From Lentisphaerota bacterium (GTDB lineage: Bacteria > Verrucomicrobiota > Lentisphaeria > Victivallales > Victivallaceae), in contig SUWJ01000001.1 in NCBI GenBank assembly GCA_015061545.1, positions 124,001-188,000 of the forward strand: a stretch of 64,000 nucleotides of DNA, written 5' to 3'. The stretch's first letter is position 1; each line of letters starts with the position of its first letter. The notes beneath the pieces are model-generated. The model made no database searches and was not told the DNA's origin. It was given only the letters and a program-made list of their open reading frames with translations. Made by a program: the position numbers and the translations under genes. Shown here one piece after another: positions 9,112-17,446 of this stretch.

Positions 9112-10308
9112 TCAATCTCTCCGAATGGGCGACCAGTCGGGTGACGTTTGCGAATACTTGAGGTTCAATAATTTACGGGATTTGCCGGTTTTGCTGTCCA
9201 CAATATATATTTCGCTGCGCTTACCAACTCGGCGGCTGGCGGCAATATGCCGTGAATCAGGTGCCCAAGCCGCACCTTCCCAATCCCCCGCCGGCAGATT
9301 GGCAATAACCCCACTTTCACCGCCGTTGGGATCGTAAACCGCCAGCTTGTAACTGCCGCCGATCTTGGCGGAATACGCCAGTTTGCCATCCGGAGCCCAA
9401 GCGGGCGTTACCGCTTCGCTACCGAGCGTGGGGATCCGCTGGGGCGAACCGCCATTGGCGCCGATCAGATAGAGTCCGGGGCGTCCGCTGCGGTCAGATA
9501 CATAACAAATACTTCCGCCATTGGGGTGCCAGCAGGGCGAAGCCTCCACCGCCTTACTTTGAGTCAGACGGCGACGGTCACGGCTGTTAAGCGCCTTGAC
9601 ATAAAGCTCCACCTGACGGTCAATACTCATGATCATAGCCAGATATTCGCCGCCCGGATGCACCGCAGCCCCTACATTCATACCCTTAAAATGGGTCAAA
9701 CGGCGGCTGCGCCACGGATTGATCATAGTTTCGCAAACATCGGTTCCCGCCAGTGTGTAACGGGTATATACCACCGACTTGCCGTCAGGCATCCAGGAAG
9801 GCTCAACGCAGCTGGTGGAAAAATCGGTGATCTTGCGGATATTTCCGCCATCGGTATCGCAGACAAAAACTTCCTTGATTCCGGGACGGGTTTCCACGGT
9901 AAAAGTCAGCTGACTGTCGCAAAGTTTCTGCTTGAAACGCGCCGAAATAAGCTCGTCTACCGATCTGGCAGCAGCCCGGCGAACATCGCCGCTGTAGCTG
10001 ATATTTTTACTCAGTACCGGATTTTCACCGAAAAAAAGCTGCATACTGACTTTGCCGTCGCCGCCGTTTACGATCAAATTATAATCGGCGTTGCCGTTTA
10101 CAACCCGGAACCATCCGCAAGTTACCAGATAGCGGTAAAAGGGATCGCAAAACTCCTTATCGCCATTGATCTGACGGATCTGTAAAGTCGGCTGCACAAA
10201 AGTCCGCTGGGCCGATTTGCTGATTTCAATCGGCTCCGCCTGCAGCAAACTGCCTGCGGAAAATATTGCCGCCAGAAAAACTTGTACTGCTAAAAATGTA
10301 TTTTTCAT
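9112..10308 (-). CDS. tolB: TolB-like periplasmic beta-propeller protein
   Basis: Start ATG 10308 gives a clean signal peptide (MKNTFLAVQVFLAAIFSAG) and GGGA lies seven bases upstream; the longer frame adds ten unlikely residues. About 398 residues: an N-terminal alpha/beta domain (to about 150), then a six-bladed propeller built from PD40/WD40-like repeats, with blades recognisable by phrases such as SWMPDGKSVVYT, HPNGGSICYVSD, WAPDGKLAYS and WAPDSRHIAAS. TolB works in the Tol-Pal system that joins outer membrane, peptidoglycan and inner membrane during division. No tolA, tolQ, tolR or pal is in the window, so a TolB paralogue with another role is possible. Confidence 0.88.
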   Translation of the reverse strand: MKNTFLAVQVFLAAIFSAGSLLQAEPIEISKSAQRTFVQPTLQIRQINGDKEFCDPFYRYLVTCGWFRVVNGNADYNLIVNGGDGKVSMQLFFGENPVLSKNISYSGDVRRAAARSVDELISARFKQKLCDSQLTFTVETRPGIKEVFVCDTDGGNIRKITDFSTSCVEPSWMPDGKSVVYTRYTLAGTDVCETMINPWRSRRLTHFKGMNVGAAVHPGGEYLAMIMSIDRQVELYVKALNSRDRRRLTQSKAVEASPCWHPNGGSICYVSDRSGRPGLYLIGANGGSPQRIPTLGSEAVTPAWAPDGKLAYSAKIGGSYKLAVYDPNGGESGVIANLPAGDWEGAAWAPDSRHIAASRRVGKRSEIYIVDSKTGKSRKLLNLKYSQTSPDWSPIRRD

Positions 10309-10345
10309 AAACAGTCCCAATCCTGAATAAACTGTCATTTAACTG

Positions 10346-11656
10346 TTACATACGGTTGCGCTGATCGATCACCCGTTTGGCTTTGCCTTCCGAACGCTGA
10401 ATCGTATGGGGTGCTACCAGCTTGAGCTTGACCCGCAGCCCGATGGTGTGTTCAATGGCACCGGCAAGTTTCTTCTGCAAAGTTTCCATACTGCTGACTT
10501 TGTCGGAGAAGAACTTTTCGCTGACTTCCACATCCACTTCGATATTGTCCATACCGTTTTCGGTATAAAGCACAATGTGATAGTGCGGCAGCGTGCCGTC
10601 TACTGACAGCAGCGCCGATTCGATCTGCGACGGGAAGACATTCACCCCGCGAATGATCATCATATCATCGCAGCGGCTGGCAATGCGGTCGATTCTGCGC
10701 AAAGTACGTCCGCAGGCGCACGGCTCCGAAATAATGCGGGTCAGGTCGTGAGTACGGTAGCGGATCATGGGGAACGCTTCTTTGGTAAGCGTGGTTATCA
10801 CCAGTTCCCCGAAGGCGCCGTCGGGCAGCACTTCCCCCGTATCGGGATCAACGATTTCAGGATAGAAGTGATCTTCAAAGATATGCAGCCCGTTATGTTC
10901 AGGGCACTCGATCGCCACCCCGGGACCGATGATTTCGCTGAGGCCGTAAATATCAAAGGGTTCAATCCCTGTGGATGCCTGCATCTGGCGGCGCATGGCA
11001 TCGGTCCACGGTTCAGCCCCGAAAATCCCGACCTTGAGCGGCAGTTTGTGCATATCAATATTATCTTCCTGAGCTTTTTCCGCCAGAAAGTTGAAGTAAC
11101 TGGGCGTACAGCAGATCGCCGTAACGCCGAAATCCTGCATCACCATCAGCTGACGCTGCGTATTGCCGCCGGAAGTCGGCACCACCGTTGCGCCCAGCGC
11201 TTCAGTCCCGTAATGCGCGCCCAACCCGCCGGTGAACAAACCGTAACCGTAGGAAACCTGAATAACATCGTTGCGGTTGAGCCCGCAGCTCTGGAAAGCC
11301 CGCTTCATAACATCGGCCCACAACTCAATGTCGTTTTTGGTATAGCCAACCACGATCGGTTTGCCCGTTGTACCGCTGGAAGCGTGCAGTCGCACCACTT
11401 CGCTCATGGGGGTGGCAAAAAGCCCGAAGGGGTAGTAATCGCGCAAATCGGTCTTATTGGTAAACGGCAGTTTGCTCAAATCTTCCAGCGAATTGATGCA
11501 GTCAGGAGTAAGATTCTTTTCCTGCATACGGTTGCGGAACACCTCCACATTGTCGTAGGTATGCCTGACGATCTTCTTCAAGCGTTCCAGCTGCATAGAT
11601 TTAAGTACAGATTGATTCACATAATCTTCCGGCGCACCGATGATCATATTGCTCAT
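10346..11656 (-). CDS. paaK: Phenylacetate-CoA ligase family protein
   Basis: AMP-forming adenylating enzyme of 436 residues, the standard length for PaaK. The P-loop reads [16 protein letters not shown] (about 90-105), the mid region has [13 protein letters not shown], then IRYRTHDLT, and the C-terminal hinge [17 protein letters not shown] is diagnostic of the group. It activates phenylacetate or another aryl acid to its CoA ester. No ring-oxidising paa genes or indolepyruvate oxidoreductase genes accompany it, so recapture of aryl acids from amino-acid fermentation is more plausible than aerobic degradation. AGGA sits just upstream of the ATG. Lies between cca and tolB on the same strand. 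Confidence 0.94.
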   Translation of the reverse strand: MSNMIIGAPEDYVNQSVLKSMQLERLKKIVRHTYDNVEVFRNRMQEKNLTPDCINSLEDLSKLPFTNKTDLRDYYPFGLFATPMSEVVRLHASSGTTGKPIVVGYTKNDIELWADVMKRAFQSCGLNRNDVIQVSYGYGLFTGGLGAHYGTEALGATVVPTSGGNTQRQLMVMQDFGVTAICCTPSYFNFLAEKAQEDNIDMHKLPLKVGIFGAEPWTDAMRRQMQASTGIEPFDIYGLSEIIGPGVAIECPEHNGLHIFEDHFYPEIVDPDTGEVLPDGAFGELVITTLTKEAFPMIRYRTHDLTRIISEPCACGRTLRRIDRIASRCDDMMIIRGVNVFPSQIESALLSVDGTLPHYHIVLYTENGMDNIEVDVEVSEKFFSDKVSSMETLQKKLAGAIEHTIGLRVKLKLVAPHTIQRSEGKAKRVIDQRNRM

Positions 11657-11707
11657 GATTTGATCCTGTTGTTATATAATTTTATGGTTTTATTTTATGG
11701 TTCTATT

Positions 11708-13096
11708 TTATTCTTCAGCATTACGGCAACTGCTGCCGTTCTGCGTGGTTACCCGGTTAAAATTTTCTTTCACCCATTTTTCGGCACCTGCTTTATCTGC
11801 AAAAGCGCCTTCCAGCTGAGCGTCCATTGCTGCTGCCAGCATGGTTTTGAACTGCGGGCCTGACTTATACCCCATACGCATCAAGTCATGTCCGTTGATC
11901 AACCCTTCCGGCAAACTTGTCTGCGGCTGATGCATACACAAATCATGCAAAAACGCCCATGTACCCATCAGCCCGTTGGAAGCAAGGCAATCCAGCCTGT
12001 GCAGCTCCAATTCCATATCAAAAAACTCTTCTGCCAGCAAACGCTTCAGCTTGGACTGACGCATCTCCCGCACAAAAGCAAAACGCATATGATTGCGTAC
12101 TGCGTGTTCCACCGCATCCTGCAAGCGTTTGGAAAAGCGCAGCCGTTCCGCGATGGCTCTGACCATATCGCCCCCCATTGCCTCGTGACAATAAAAGTGC
12201 GGTATACCGTCTTGGCCGACGCTGAACGCAGACTTTTTGCCGATATCGTGCAAAAGCATACTCCATGCCAGAAAAACATCCGCCGGCGCTTCCAACTTTT
12301 CAAACATCAACAGCGTATGCTGCCAAACATCACCTTCCGGGTGATAGAGCTTATGCTGCGCCACGCCTGCCAGCGCATCAACTTCAGGCAGCCATACTTT
12401 CAGCAAACCTGAACTTTTCAGCAGTTTCAACGCCCTGACCGGCGCTGCCGAACAGAGCATTTTTTCCAACTCCTCGCGCACCCGTTCCGGTGCCAGCACC
12501 CGCGTTAAGCTGTGCATATCGCCAAGTGCATCGGACAAAGCTTTATCCAACTTCAGATCCAATACCGCAGCAAACCTCACTGCCCGGAACATCCGCAAAT
12601 AATCTTCCGCAAAACGTTCCCGGGCATCGCCAACCACCCGCAACACTCCATTCCGGAGATCTTCAATACCGTTCACGCAGTCGGTCAGCATTTCCGACTC
12701 AGGATCGTAAAGCAGCGCGTTGCAGGTAAAATCCCGCCGTCGCAAATCAGCTTCAAAATCATCGGTAAACTTTATTTCCGACGGATGTCTGCCATCGCCG
12801 TAACTGCGTTCTTTCCTACAGGTTGCAACTTCAAAGACCACGCCTTTGTATTTTACCAGCGTAACGCCGAAACACGCACCGACCATATCCGAATCCGGAA
12901 AAAGCACTTTGATATCCTCCGGCCGCCCCGTTGTGACCATATCCACATCACCGGGTGTACGCCCCAGAAAAATATCCCGCGGCGCTCCGCCCACCCAGAA
13001 AGTCTGCATCCCCGCCTTACGCATAAGACAGGTTGCCTCCATTGCCAGATCGAACAATCTTCCGGCAGGGCGTTTCAGCTGGATCAAGTTTGCCAT
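11708..13096 (-). CDS. cca: CCA tRNA nucleotidyltransferase / poly(A) polymerase family with HD domain
   Basis: 462 residues. The class II nucleotidyltransferase head has WVGGAPRDIFLGRTPGDVDM (about 35-54), matching GGxxRDxxLGxxxxDxD with the two metal-binding aspartates. The template-like segment RRDFTCNALLYDP follows, then the neck with MFRAVRFAA, and an HD domain with MLLHDIGKK (about 285). This matches enzymes that build or repair the CCA end of tRNA; PcnB-type poly(A) polymerases share the head, but the HD domain favours Cca. AAGGA precedes the ATG. It reads in the same direction as dnaA, which is separated by a strong terminator. Confidence 0.92.
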   Translation of the reverse strand: MANLIQLKRPAGRLFDLAMEATCLMRKAGMQTFWVGGAPRDIFLGRTPGDVDMVTTGRPEDIKVLFPDSDMVGACFGVTLVKYKGVVFEVATCRKERSYGDGRHPSEIKFTDDFEADLRRRDFTCNALLYDPESEMLTDCVNGIEDLRNGVLRVVGDARERFAEDYLRMFRAVRFAAVLDLKLDKALSDALGDMHSLTRVLAPERVREELEKMLCSAAPVRALKLLKSSGLLKVWLPEVDALAGVAQHKLYHPEGDVWQHTLLMFEKLEAPADVFLAWSMLLHDIGKKSAFSVGQDGIPHFYCHEAMGGDMVRAIAERLRFSKRLQDAVEHAVRNHMRFAFVREMRQSKLKRLLAEEFFDMELELHRLDCLASNGLMGTWAFLHDLCMHQPQTSLPEGLINGHDLMRMGYKSGPQFKTMLAAAMDAQLEGAFADKAGAEKWVKENFNRVTTQNGSSCRNAEE

Positions 13097-13252
13097 GGCT
13101 TCCTTGTCAAACGATCTTGTTTACTTTTTTTCGGTTTCCAAACATACTCTATTGTTTTACCCTGAAAAATCGGGCAAAAGTCAACTTGATAATATAGACC
13201 TTTTCTTTACTATTCGCAAGTATAAAGCGGATTTTTTACCTGCAAAAAATGC

Positions 13253-13287
13253 AAAAAAAATGCGGGGATCAGCTTTCTGAAACCCGC
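13253..13287 (-). terminator. Rho-independent terminator behind dnaA
   Basis: On the minus strand, just after the dnaA stop at 13309, GCGGG and CCCGC pair around a 16-base loop (13262-13287) and are followed by ATTTTTTTT. This would separate dnaA from cca. Confidence 0.7.
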
Positions 13288-13308
13288 ACAAGACTCTATT
13301 ACTGCTTT

Positions 13309-14724
13309 TCAGCTCTTCAACTGCCGTTCCAACAGCGCTACCGCACGGCGCAAATCTTCATCTTTTTCGCAAAGTTCAGGTACTTTTTCACAAGCATTGA
13401 TGATCGTAGCATGATTACGCCCGAAAGCGCTGCCCAGCTGCGGAAAACTGTTATCCGTCAGCTTGCGCGACAGATACATTGCTACCATTCTCGGCTGCGC
13501 AATACTCTTGGGCCGCTTGTCGCTCAACAGATCGCTGATACGCAAATTAAAGTAATCTGCCACCTTTTTCTGAATATCATCGACCGTGATCAACTGCGAA
13601 CTGAGTTCTTCTTCAAACACCGAATGGAGAACATTTTCCACCTGTTCCTGAGTTATCGGCATATCAGGGTAAAGCGAAACCCGACTCAGCAACTGCATCA
13701 AAGCCCCCCGCAAACGGCGGACATTGCTGGAAATACGCGAGGCAATGAATTCAAGGATATCATCTTCAAAACGCACCATAAAGTCCTGCTGCATCCCCCG
13801 CAGGATCGCCAGACGGATCTCCAAACCGGGAGCATATATTTCGGTGGTGACTCCCTGCTCAAAACGGGAGATCAGACGCGCCTCCAATCCGGCAATTTCC
13901 GACGGGCGCTTATCCGAAGTCAGAACGATCTGCTTATTCTCGTGATAGAGCGCATTGAAAGCGTTGAAGAACTGTTCCTGCAGCTGACTTTTGCTGCCCA
14001 AAACGTGAATATCATCCACCAGCAGCATATCCACATCCCGCAACTGCGAGCGGAAAGAGCCGTACTGATGACTTTGCAATGATTCCACAAAGCAGTTCAG
14101 AATTTCTTCGCAAGTGGCATAGCGCACCACCATACCGGGGTTGTTGCGGCTGGTTTCCTGAGCAATTGCGTGCAGCAGGTGAGTTTTACCCGTGCCGGTA
14201 TTGCCGTAGATGTACAAAGGATTGAACAATCCGGGTTTTTCCGCCGCCCGCCGGGCAGCGGTATAAGCATAGCGGTTTTCTTCGCCGACAACAAAATTGT
14301 CAAACGTATAAGAAGAGCTGGCAGGAATACCCTGCAAGTTGCTGCTGACAACAGGAGTTTTTTTCACTGCCGCAACAACCTTCTCAGTTGCCAGATCATC
14401 AACTGTTTTCTGAGCTTCGACGGGTGCAGTTTCGTTTTTTTTCGGCGGATGACCGGCTTCAAACCTGCAGCTGTAATCGCGTCCTTCGATATCGATCAAG
14501 GCTTCGCCGATATATTCCGTCAGGCGCAGAGTGTCGGATACCCACTCGATCAAAAATTCGCTTTCCATCCCCACGACCAGACAGGTGCCATCCTCCAGAC
14601 GCAGCGGCGTCATATTGACAAACCATTGGTCAAAGGTATTATCATGCACCCTTTTATCTTCGCGCAGTCTGGTCAAAGCAATATCCCAAACTTCAGCTGC
14701 CATTTTTTCGTTGAATGTCATCAT
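13309..14724 (-). CDS. dnaA: Chromosomal replication initiator DnaA
   Basis: Binds DnaA boxes and melts the origin. I use ATG 14724 (MMTFNEKMAAEVWDIAL), giving 471 residues, because upstream residues do not resemble DnaA; no good ribosome site decides between the adjacent ATGs at 14724 and 14721. Domain I is residues 1-90, a variable linker follows to about 140, the AAA+ domain has Walker A GNTGTGKTH (about 174) and Walker B LLVDDIHVL (about 234), and domain IV carries FGRNHATIINACEKV (about 434-448). That signature usually reads GRDHTTV or GRDHSTV; the Asp-to-Asn and Thr-to-Ala changes touch residues that contact the DnaA box in E. coli DnaA. Confidence 0.97.
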   Translation of the reverse strand: MMTFNEKMAAEVWDIALTRLREDKRVHDNTFDQWFVNMTPLRLEDGTCLVVGMESEFLIEWVSDTLRLTEYIGEALIDIEGRDYSCRFEAGHPPKKNETAPVEAQKTVDDLATEKVVAAVKKTPVVSSNLQGIPASSSYTFDNFVVGEENRYAYTAARRAAEKPGLFNPLYIYGNTGTGKTHLLHAIAQETSRNNPGMVVRYATCEEILNCFVESLQSHQYGSFRSQLRDVDMLLVDDIHVLGSKSQLQEQFFNAFNALYHENKQIVLTSDKRPSEIAGLEARLISRFEQGVTTEIYAPGLEIRLAILRGMQQDFMVRFEDDILEFIASRISSNVRRLRGALMQLLSRVSLYPDMPITQEQVENVLHSVFEEELSSQLITVDDIQKKVADYFNLRISDLLSDKRPKSIAQPRMVAMYLSRKLTDNSFPQLGSAFGRNHATIINACEKVPELCEKDEDLRRAVALLERQLKS

Positions 14725-14823
14725 TTTTTCTGAATCTCTATTCAGCGCCGGCCATTCCACCGGCCTTTCCCGAACAATATTTTTTTTCTTTTTATAATCC
14801 GTTTTTGTATCACAAAACTGCAA

Positions 14824-15220
14824 AGTTGTTCACAACTCATTAAAACCCTTCACCGGACATAACCCGAACGCGCCATTCATCTTCCGTTGCAGTTTCTGCT
14901 GCAGAGCTGAGCTCAACTTGAGCTCAAAGCCCTCAACCACGCCATTTTGAGCTCAAATAAGCTCAAAAAAAACGCCTGAACTTCCCCGAAAGAGTTTTCT
15001 GCAAGTCAAAATTTGCGTAAAGCTGTCAATCTCTATAAAGGAATCGCAACTTACAACAAATTTCACCCACTTGTTCTCAAGTTATCAACAAGTTATTAAC
15101 AACCCCGCCTGACTTTCGCTTGCGGCGAACAATTATCAATTTACTCGCTTTTGTCAATATTTCAAATCCGAAATCAAAAGTTTTCGAGAAAAAAAGTTTG
15201 AATTTTTATGGTTTCGGGAC
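14824..15220. other. Probable chromosomal replication origin (oriC)
   Basis: A 500-base gene-free stretch between dnaA (minus) and nagA (plus). It holds three tandem 11-mers in exact succession: TTGTTCTCAAG (15071-15081), TTATCAACAAG (15082-15092), TTATTAACAAC (15093-15103). The second and third differ from the DnaA-box consensus TTATNCACA at one position. Another one-mismatch box TTGTTCACA is at 14826-14834, and TTATCAATT starts at 15133. The flank at 15130-15215 is AT-rich and could be the melting region. Genes point away from it on both sides near the gap. Location by dnaA, boxes and gene polarity supports an origin; strand-skew data were not available. Confidence 0.72.
14908..14966. repeat. 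Cluster of four TTGAGCTCAA-type palindromes
   Basis: TGAGCTCAA at 14908-14916, perfect palindromes TTGAGCTCAA at 14918-14927 and 14947-14956, and the half-copy AAGCTCAA at 14959-14966. The AGCT cores are 11, 29 and 10 bases apart, so they lie close to the same face of the helix. They sit about 190 bases upstream of the dnaA start, between it and the DnaA-box cluster. They may be binding sites for a protein that regulates dnaA or initiation. Confidence 0.7.
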
Positions 15221-15249
15221 TTGACAAAATGCGATATCGGGTATATAGA
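15221..15249 (+). promoter_or_regulatory. Sigma70-type promoter for nagA
   Basis: A perfect -35 TTGACA (15221-15226), a 17-base spacer and -10 TATAGA (15244-15249). Transcription would begin near 15256 and leave an 85-base leader. The leader starts with an imperfect inverted repeat (TTTCAACGA ... TCGTTGTTGAAA, 15259-15289) that could be an operator or RNA hairpin. Confidence 0.7.
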
Positions 15250-15340
15250 GAAAAAAAATTTCAACGAAGCGGTGAATCGTTGTTGAAATTTTCAGATTGC
15301 CATGTTAATTTAAAAAAGAGATTTGCTATTGTCTGTATAA

Positions 15341-16591
15341 ATGGATCACGTCAAGATGATGAAAAACAAAAAACGTATGCGGCGGCTTTTTATGACCGGT
15401 TACTGTCTGACTCCGCAGCAGCGTATTGATAACAGCGCCGTGCTGTGCGAAAATTGCAATATTCTGGCTGTGGGCGGCGCCTCCGCTTTCAATATGGATG
15501 CGGAACTGGAAGTGTATGACCTGCCCGATGCGTATATCATGCCCGGTTTTATCGACACGCACATTCACGGCGGAATGGGCTTCGATGCCTCCCGCGCCGA
15601 TTGTCAGGAAAGTTCCATCCAGAATATGAGTCGCCTGCTGGCAGCCCGCGGAATCACCGGCTTTGTGCCTACAGTGGTAAGCATGGATCACCAGACCATG
15701 CTGGAGCGGTTGCAGTCGCTGTCTCAGGTTATGGATTCAGCAATGCCGGGAGCTGAGCCGGTAGGGATCCATCTGGAAGGCCCGTTTATCAATCCGCAGA
15801 AACGCGGCGCTCAGGATCAGGGGGCAATAATCAAAGTGGATCTGGGGTTTGCCCGCGAACTGATTGCAGCGGGTAAAGGCAAGATCCGCCGGGTAACATT
15901 TGCTCCCGAATTGGAAAATTCCGATAAACTGGTTGAATTGCTCTGCGAAAATGCCATTCAGCCGTCCATGGGGCATACCGTTGCCAACGAAGCGGAAACC
16001 TTGCGGGCGATTGATGCCGGAGCAAGATGCTGCACTCACCTGTTCAATGGTATGCCGCCATTGGAACAGCGTCAGATATCAGTTACGGCAGTAGCGCTGA
16101 CCGATGACCGGGTGACGACCGAACTTATTATTGACGGCCGCCACCTGCATCCGCGAATGATCGAACTGGCGTGCCGCTGCAAACCGGGCACCAAACTGGT
16201 GGCGATCAGCGATGCAACTATGGCATCGGGTATGCCCGACGGTGCTTACTGGATCGGCAATTCACCGATCGTGGTGGAAAATGGTTTCTCCCACACCTCC
16301 GAAGGCAAACTTGCCGGCACCACCACGCTGCTGGATACCGGCTGGCACAGCCTGATGAGCTATGCCAATGTAAACGAAACCTATGCGGCGTGCAGCGTGA
16401 GCTGCAATCCGGCAATTTCCATGAACCTGGATGACCGCGGGATTCTCCGCCCCGGCACCCGTGCCGATCTTGCGGTTTTCGAGCAAGGCAGCAATCGGCT
16501 GCTTATGACTGTCCGATCAGGCGAGATCGTCTATTCTGCCGAGGGCATTCAACCGGTCAAAACTCCTGAATACCTTGAGGACGAACCATGA
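15341..16591 (+). CDS. nagA: N-acetylglucosamine-6-phosphate deacetylase
   Basis: Amidohydrolase that removes acetate from GlcNAc-6-phosphate, feeding amino sugars into glycolysis or cell-wall recycling. 416 residues. Motifs seen: metal loop PGFIDTHIHGG (about 66-76), GIHLEGPFINPQKRGAQD with the metal-binding Glu (about 143), GHTVANEAE and CTHLFNGMPPL with metal-binding histidines, and catalytic Asp in VAISDATMASGMPDG. The start is not settled: ATG 15341 lacks a ribosome site, and in-frame ATGs at 15356 and 15359 are possible. It overlaps the following methyltransferase gene by ATGA. No nagB or sugar transporter is next to it. Confidence 0.93.
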   Translation: MDHVKMMKNKKRMRRLFMTGYCLTPQQRIDNSAVLCENCNILAVGGASAFNMDAELEVYDLPDAYIMPGFIDTHIHGGMGFDASRADCQESSIQNMSRLLAARGITGFVPTVVSMDHQTMLERLQSLSQVMDSAMPGAEPVGIHLEGPFINPQKRGAQDQGAIIKVDLGFARELIAAGKGKIRRVTFAPELENSDKLVELLCENAIQPSMGHTVANEAETLRAIDAGARCCTHLFNGMPPLEQRQISVTAVALTDDRVTTELIIDGRHLHPRMIELACRCKPGTKLVAISDATMASGMPDGAYWIGNSPIVVENGFSHTSEGKLAGTTTLLDTGWHSLMSYANVNETYAACSVSCNPAISMNLDDRGILRPGTRADLAVFEQGSNRLLMTVRSGEIVYSAEGIQPVKTPEYLEDEP

Positions 16592-17445
16592 AAAACAATA
16601 ATGTATTGGAATATCAGCTGCTGGATACGGGTAATTTCCGCAAACTCGAACAGGTGGGGGAATGGAAACTTATCCGCCCGGCGCTGAATGCCTGCTGGCA
16701 GCCCAAACTTGCAGCCAAACAATGGCAGAGTGCCGATGCGGAATTTCTCCGCGACAGTTCAGGCCACGGCAAGTGGAAGATCATGAACCGCCCCCTGCCC
16801 GAAAGCTGGCAGATGCGCTGGGGCAACTTTAATTTACACATCAAGCCCACCAGTTTCGGTCATTTGGGATTCTTTGCCGAACAGTACGCCAACTGGGAAT
16901 TTTTTGAAAAGATCATTCCCACACTGGGTAAAAATGTCAAAACTTTGAATCTTTTTGCCTATTCAGGGATCGGATCAATGGCAATGGCTCGGGCAGGAGC
17001 GCTGGTATCGCACCTGGATGCTTCCCGCGGCATGGTGGAGTGGGGCAGGATCAATCAGAGTATGAATGACGATGTGCCCGACAGGATCCGCTGGATCGTT
17101 GACGATGTGAATAAATTCTGCAAGCGGGAGCTGCGCCGCGGCAATCTTTATCGCGGTATAGCGCTGGATCCGCCCAGTTTCGGACGCGGCAGCGCAGGTC
17201 AGCTGTGGAAGATCGACGATCAGATCATCGAACTTTTGAGTATGTGCCGCGATCTTCTGGAAAAAGATGGCAACGCTTTTGTTACCCTCAGCTGCCATTC
17301 GCCGGGCTTTACTCCGCTGGGGTTGGAACGGCTGCTGGAATCGGTGCTGGGTCCGGGTAAAATCGACAGTCGGGAAATGACCATTCCTGAAACTACCGGC
17401 AGGGTGCTGCCCGCAGGTATTACCTCCACCTGGCAGAGAATGTAA
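16588..17445 (+). CDS. Class I SAM-dependent methyltransferase, RlmI/RlmK-like
   Basis: 285 residues. The SAM-binding motif I is LNLFAYSGIGSMAMARAGA (about 122-140), followed by an acidic post-I residue in SHLDASRGMVEWG, and motif IV is ALDPPSFGRGSAGQLWK (about 192), whose DPPSFG is typical of the rRNA cytosine-C5 methyltransferase group (PF10672). There is no PUA domain, so it is shorter than RlmI. Ribosomal RNA methylation is the likely role; the site is not known. Starts inside the nagA stop codon (ATGA), so both proteins come from one message, a pairing without obvious functional reason. Confidence 0.85.
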   Translation: MKNNNVLEYQLLDTGNFRKLEQVGEWKLIRPALNACWQPKLAAKQWQSADAEFLRDSSGHGKWKIMNRPLPESWQMRWGNFNLHIKPTSFGHLGFFAEQYANWEFFEKIIPTLGKNVKTLNLFAYSGIGSMAMARAGALVSHLDASRGMVEWGRINQSMNDDVPDRIRWIVDDVNKFCKRELRRGNLYRGIALDPPSFGRGSAGQLWKIDDQIIELLSMCRDLLEKDGNAFVTLSCHSPGFTPLGLERLLESVLGPGKIDSREMTIPETTGRVLPAGITSTWQRM

Positions 17446-17446
17446 T

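Noticed and set aside
13097-13252. A small gene between cca and dnaA
   Set aside because: AT-rich stretch without a ribosome site and frame of coding character; the terminator of dnaA explains the rest.
15259-15289. Riboswitch in the nagA leader
   Set aside because: Only one imperfect hairpin is visible; no known aptamer core such as glmS or others was recognised.
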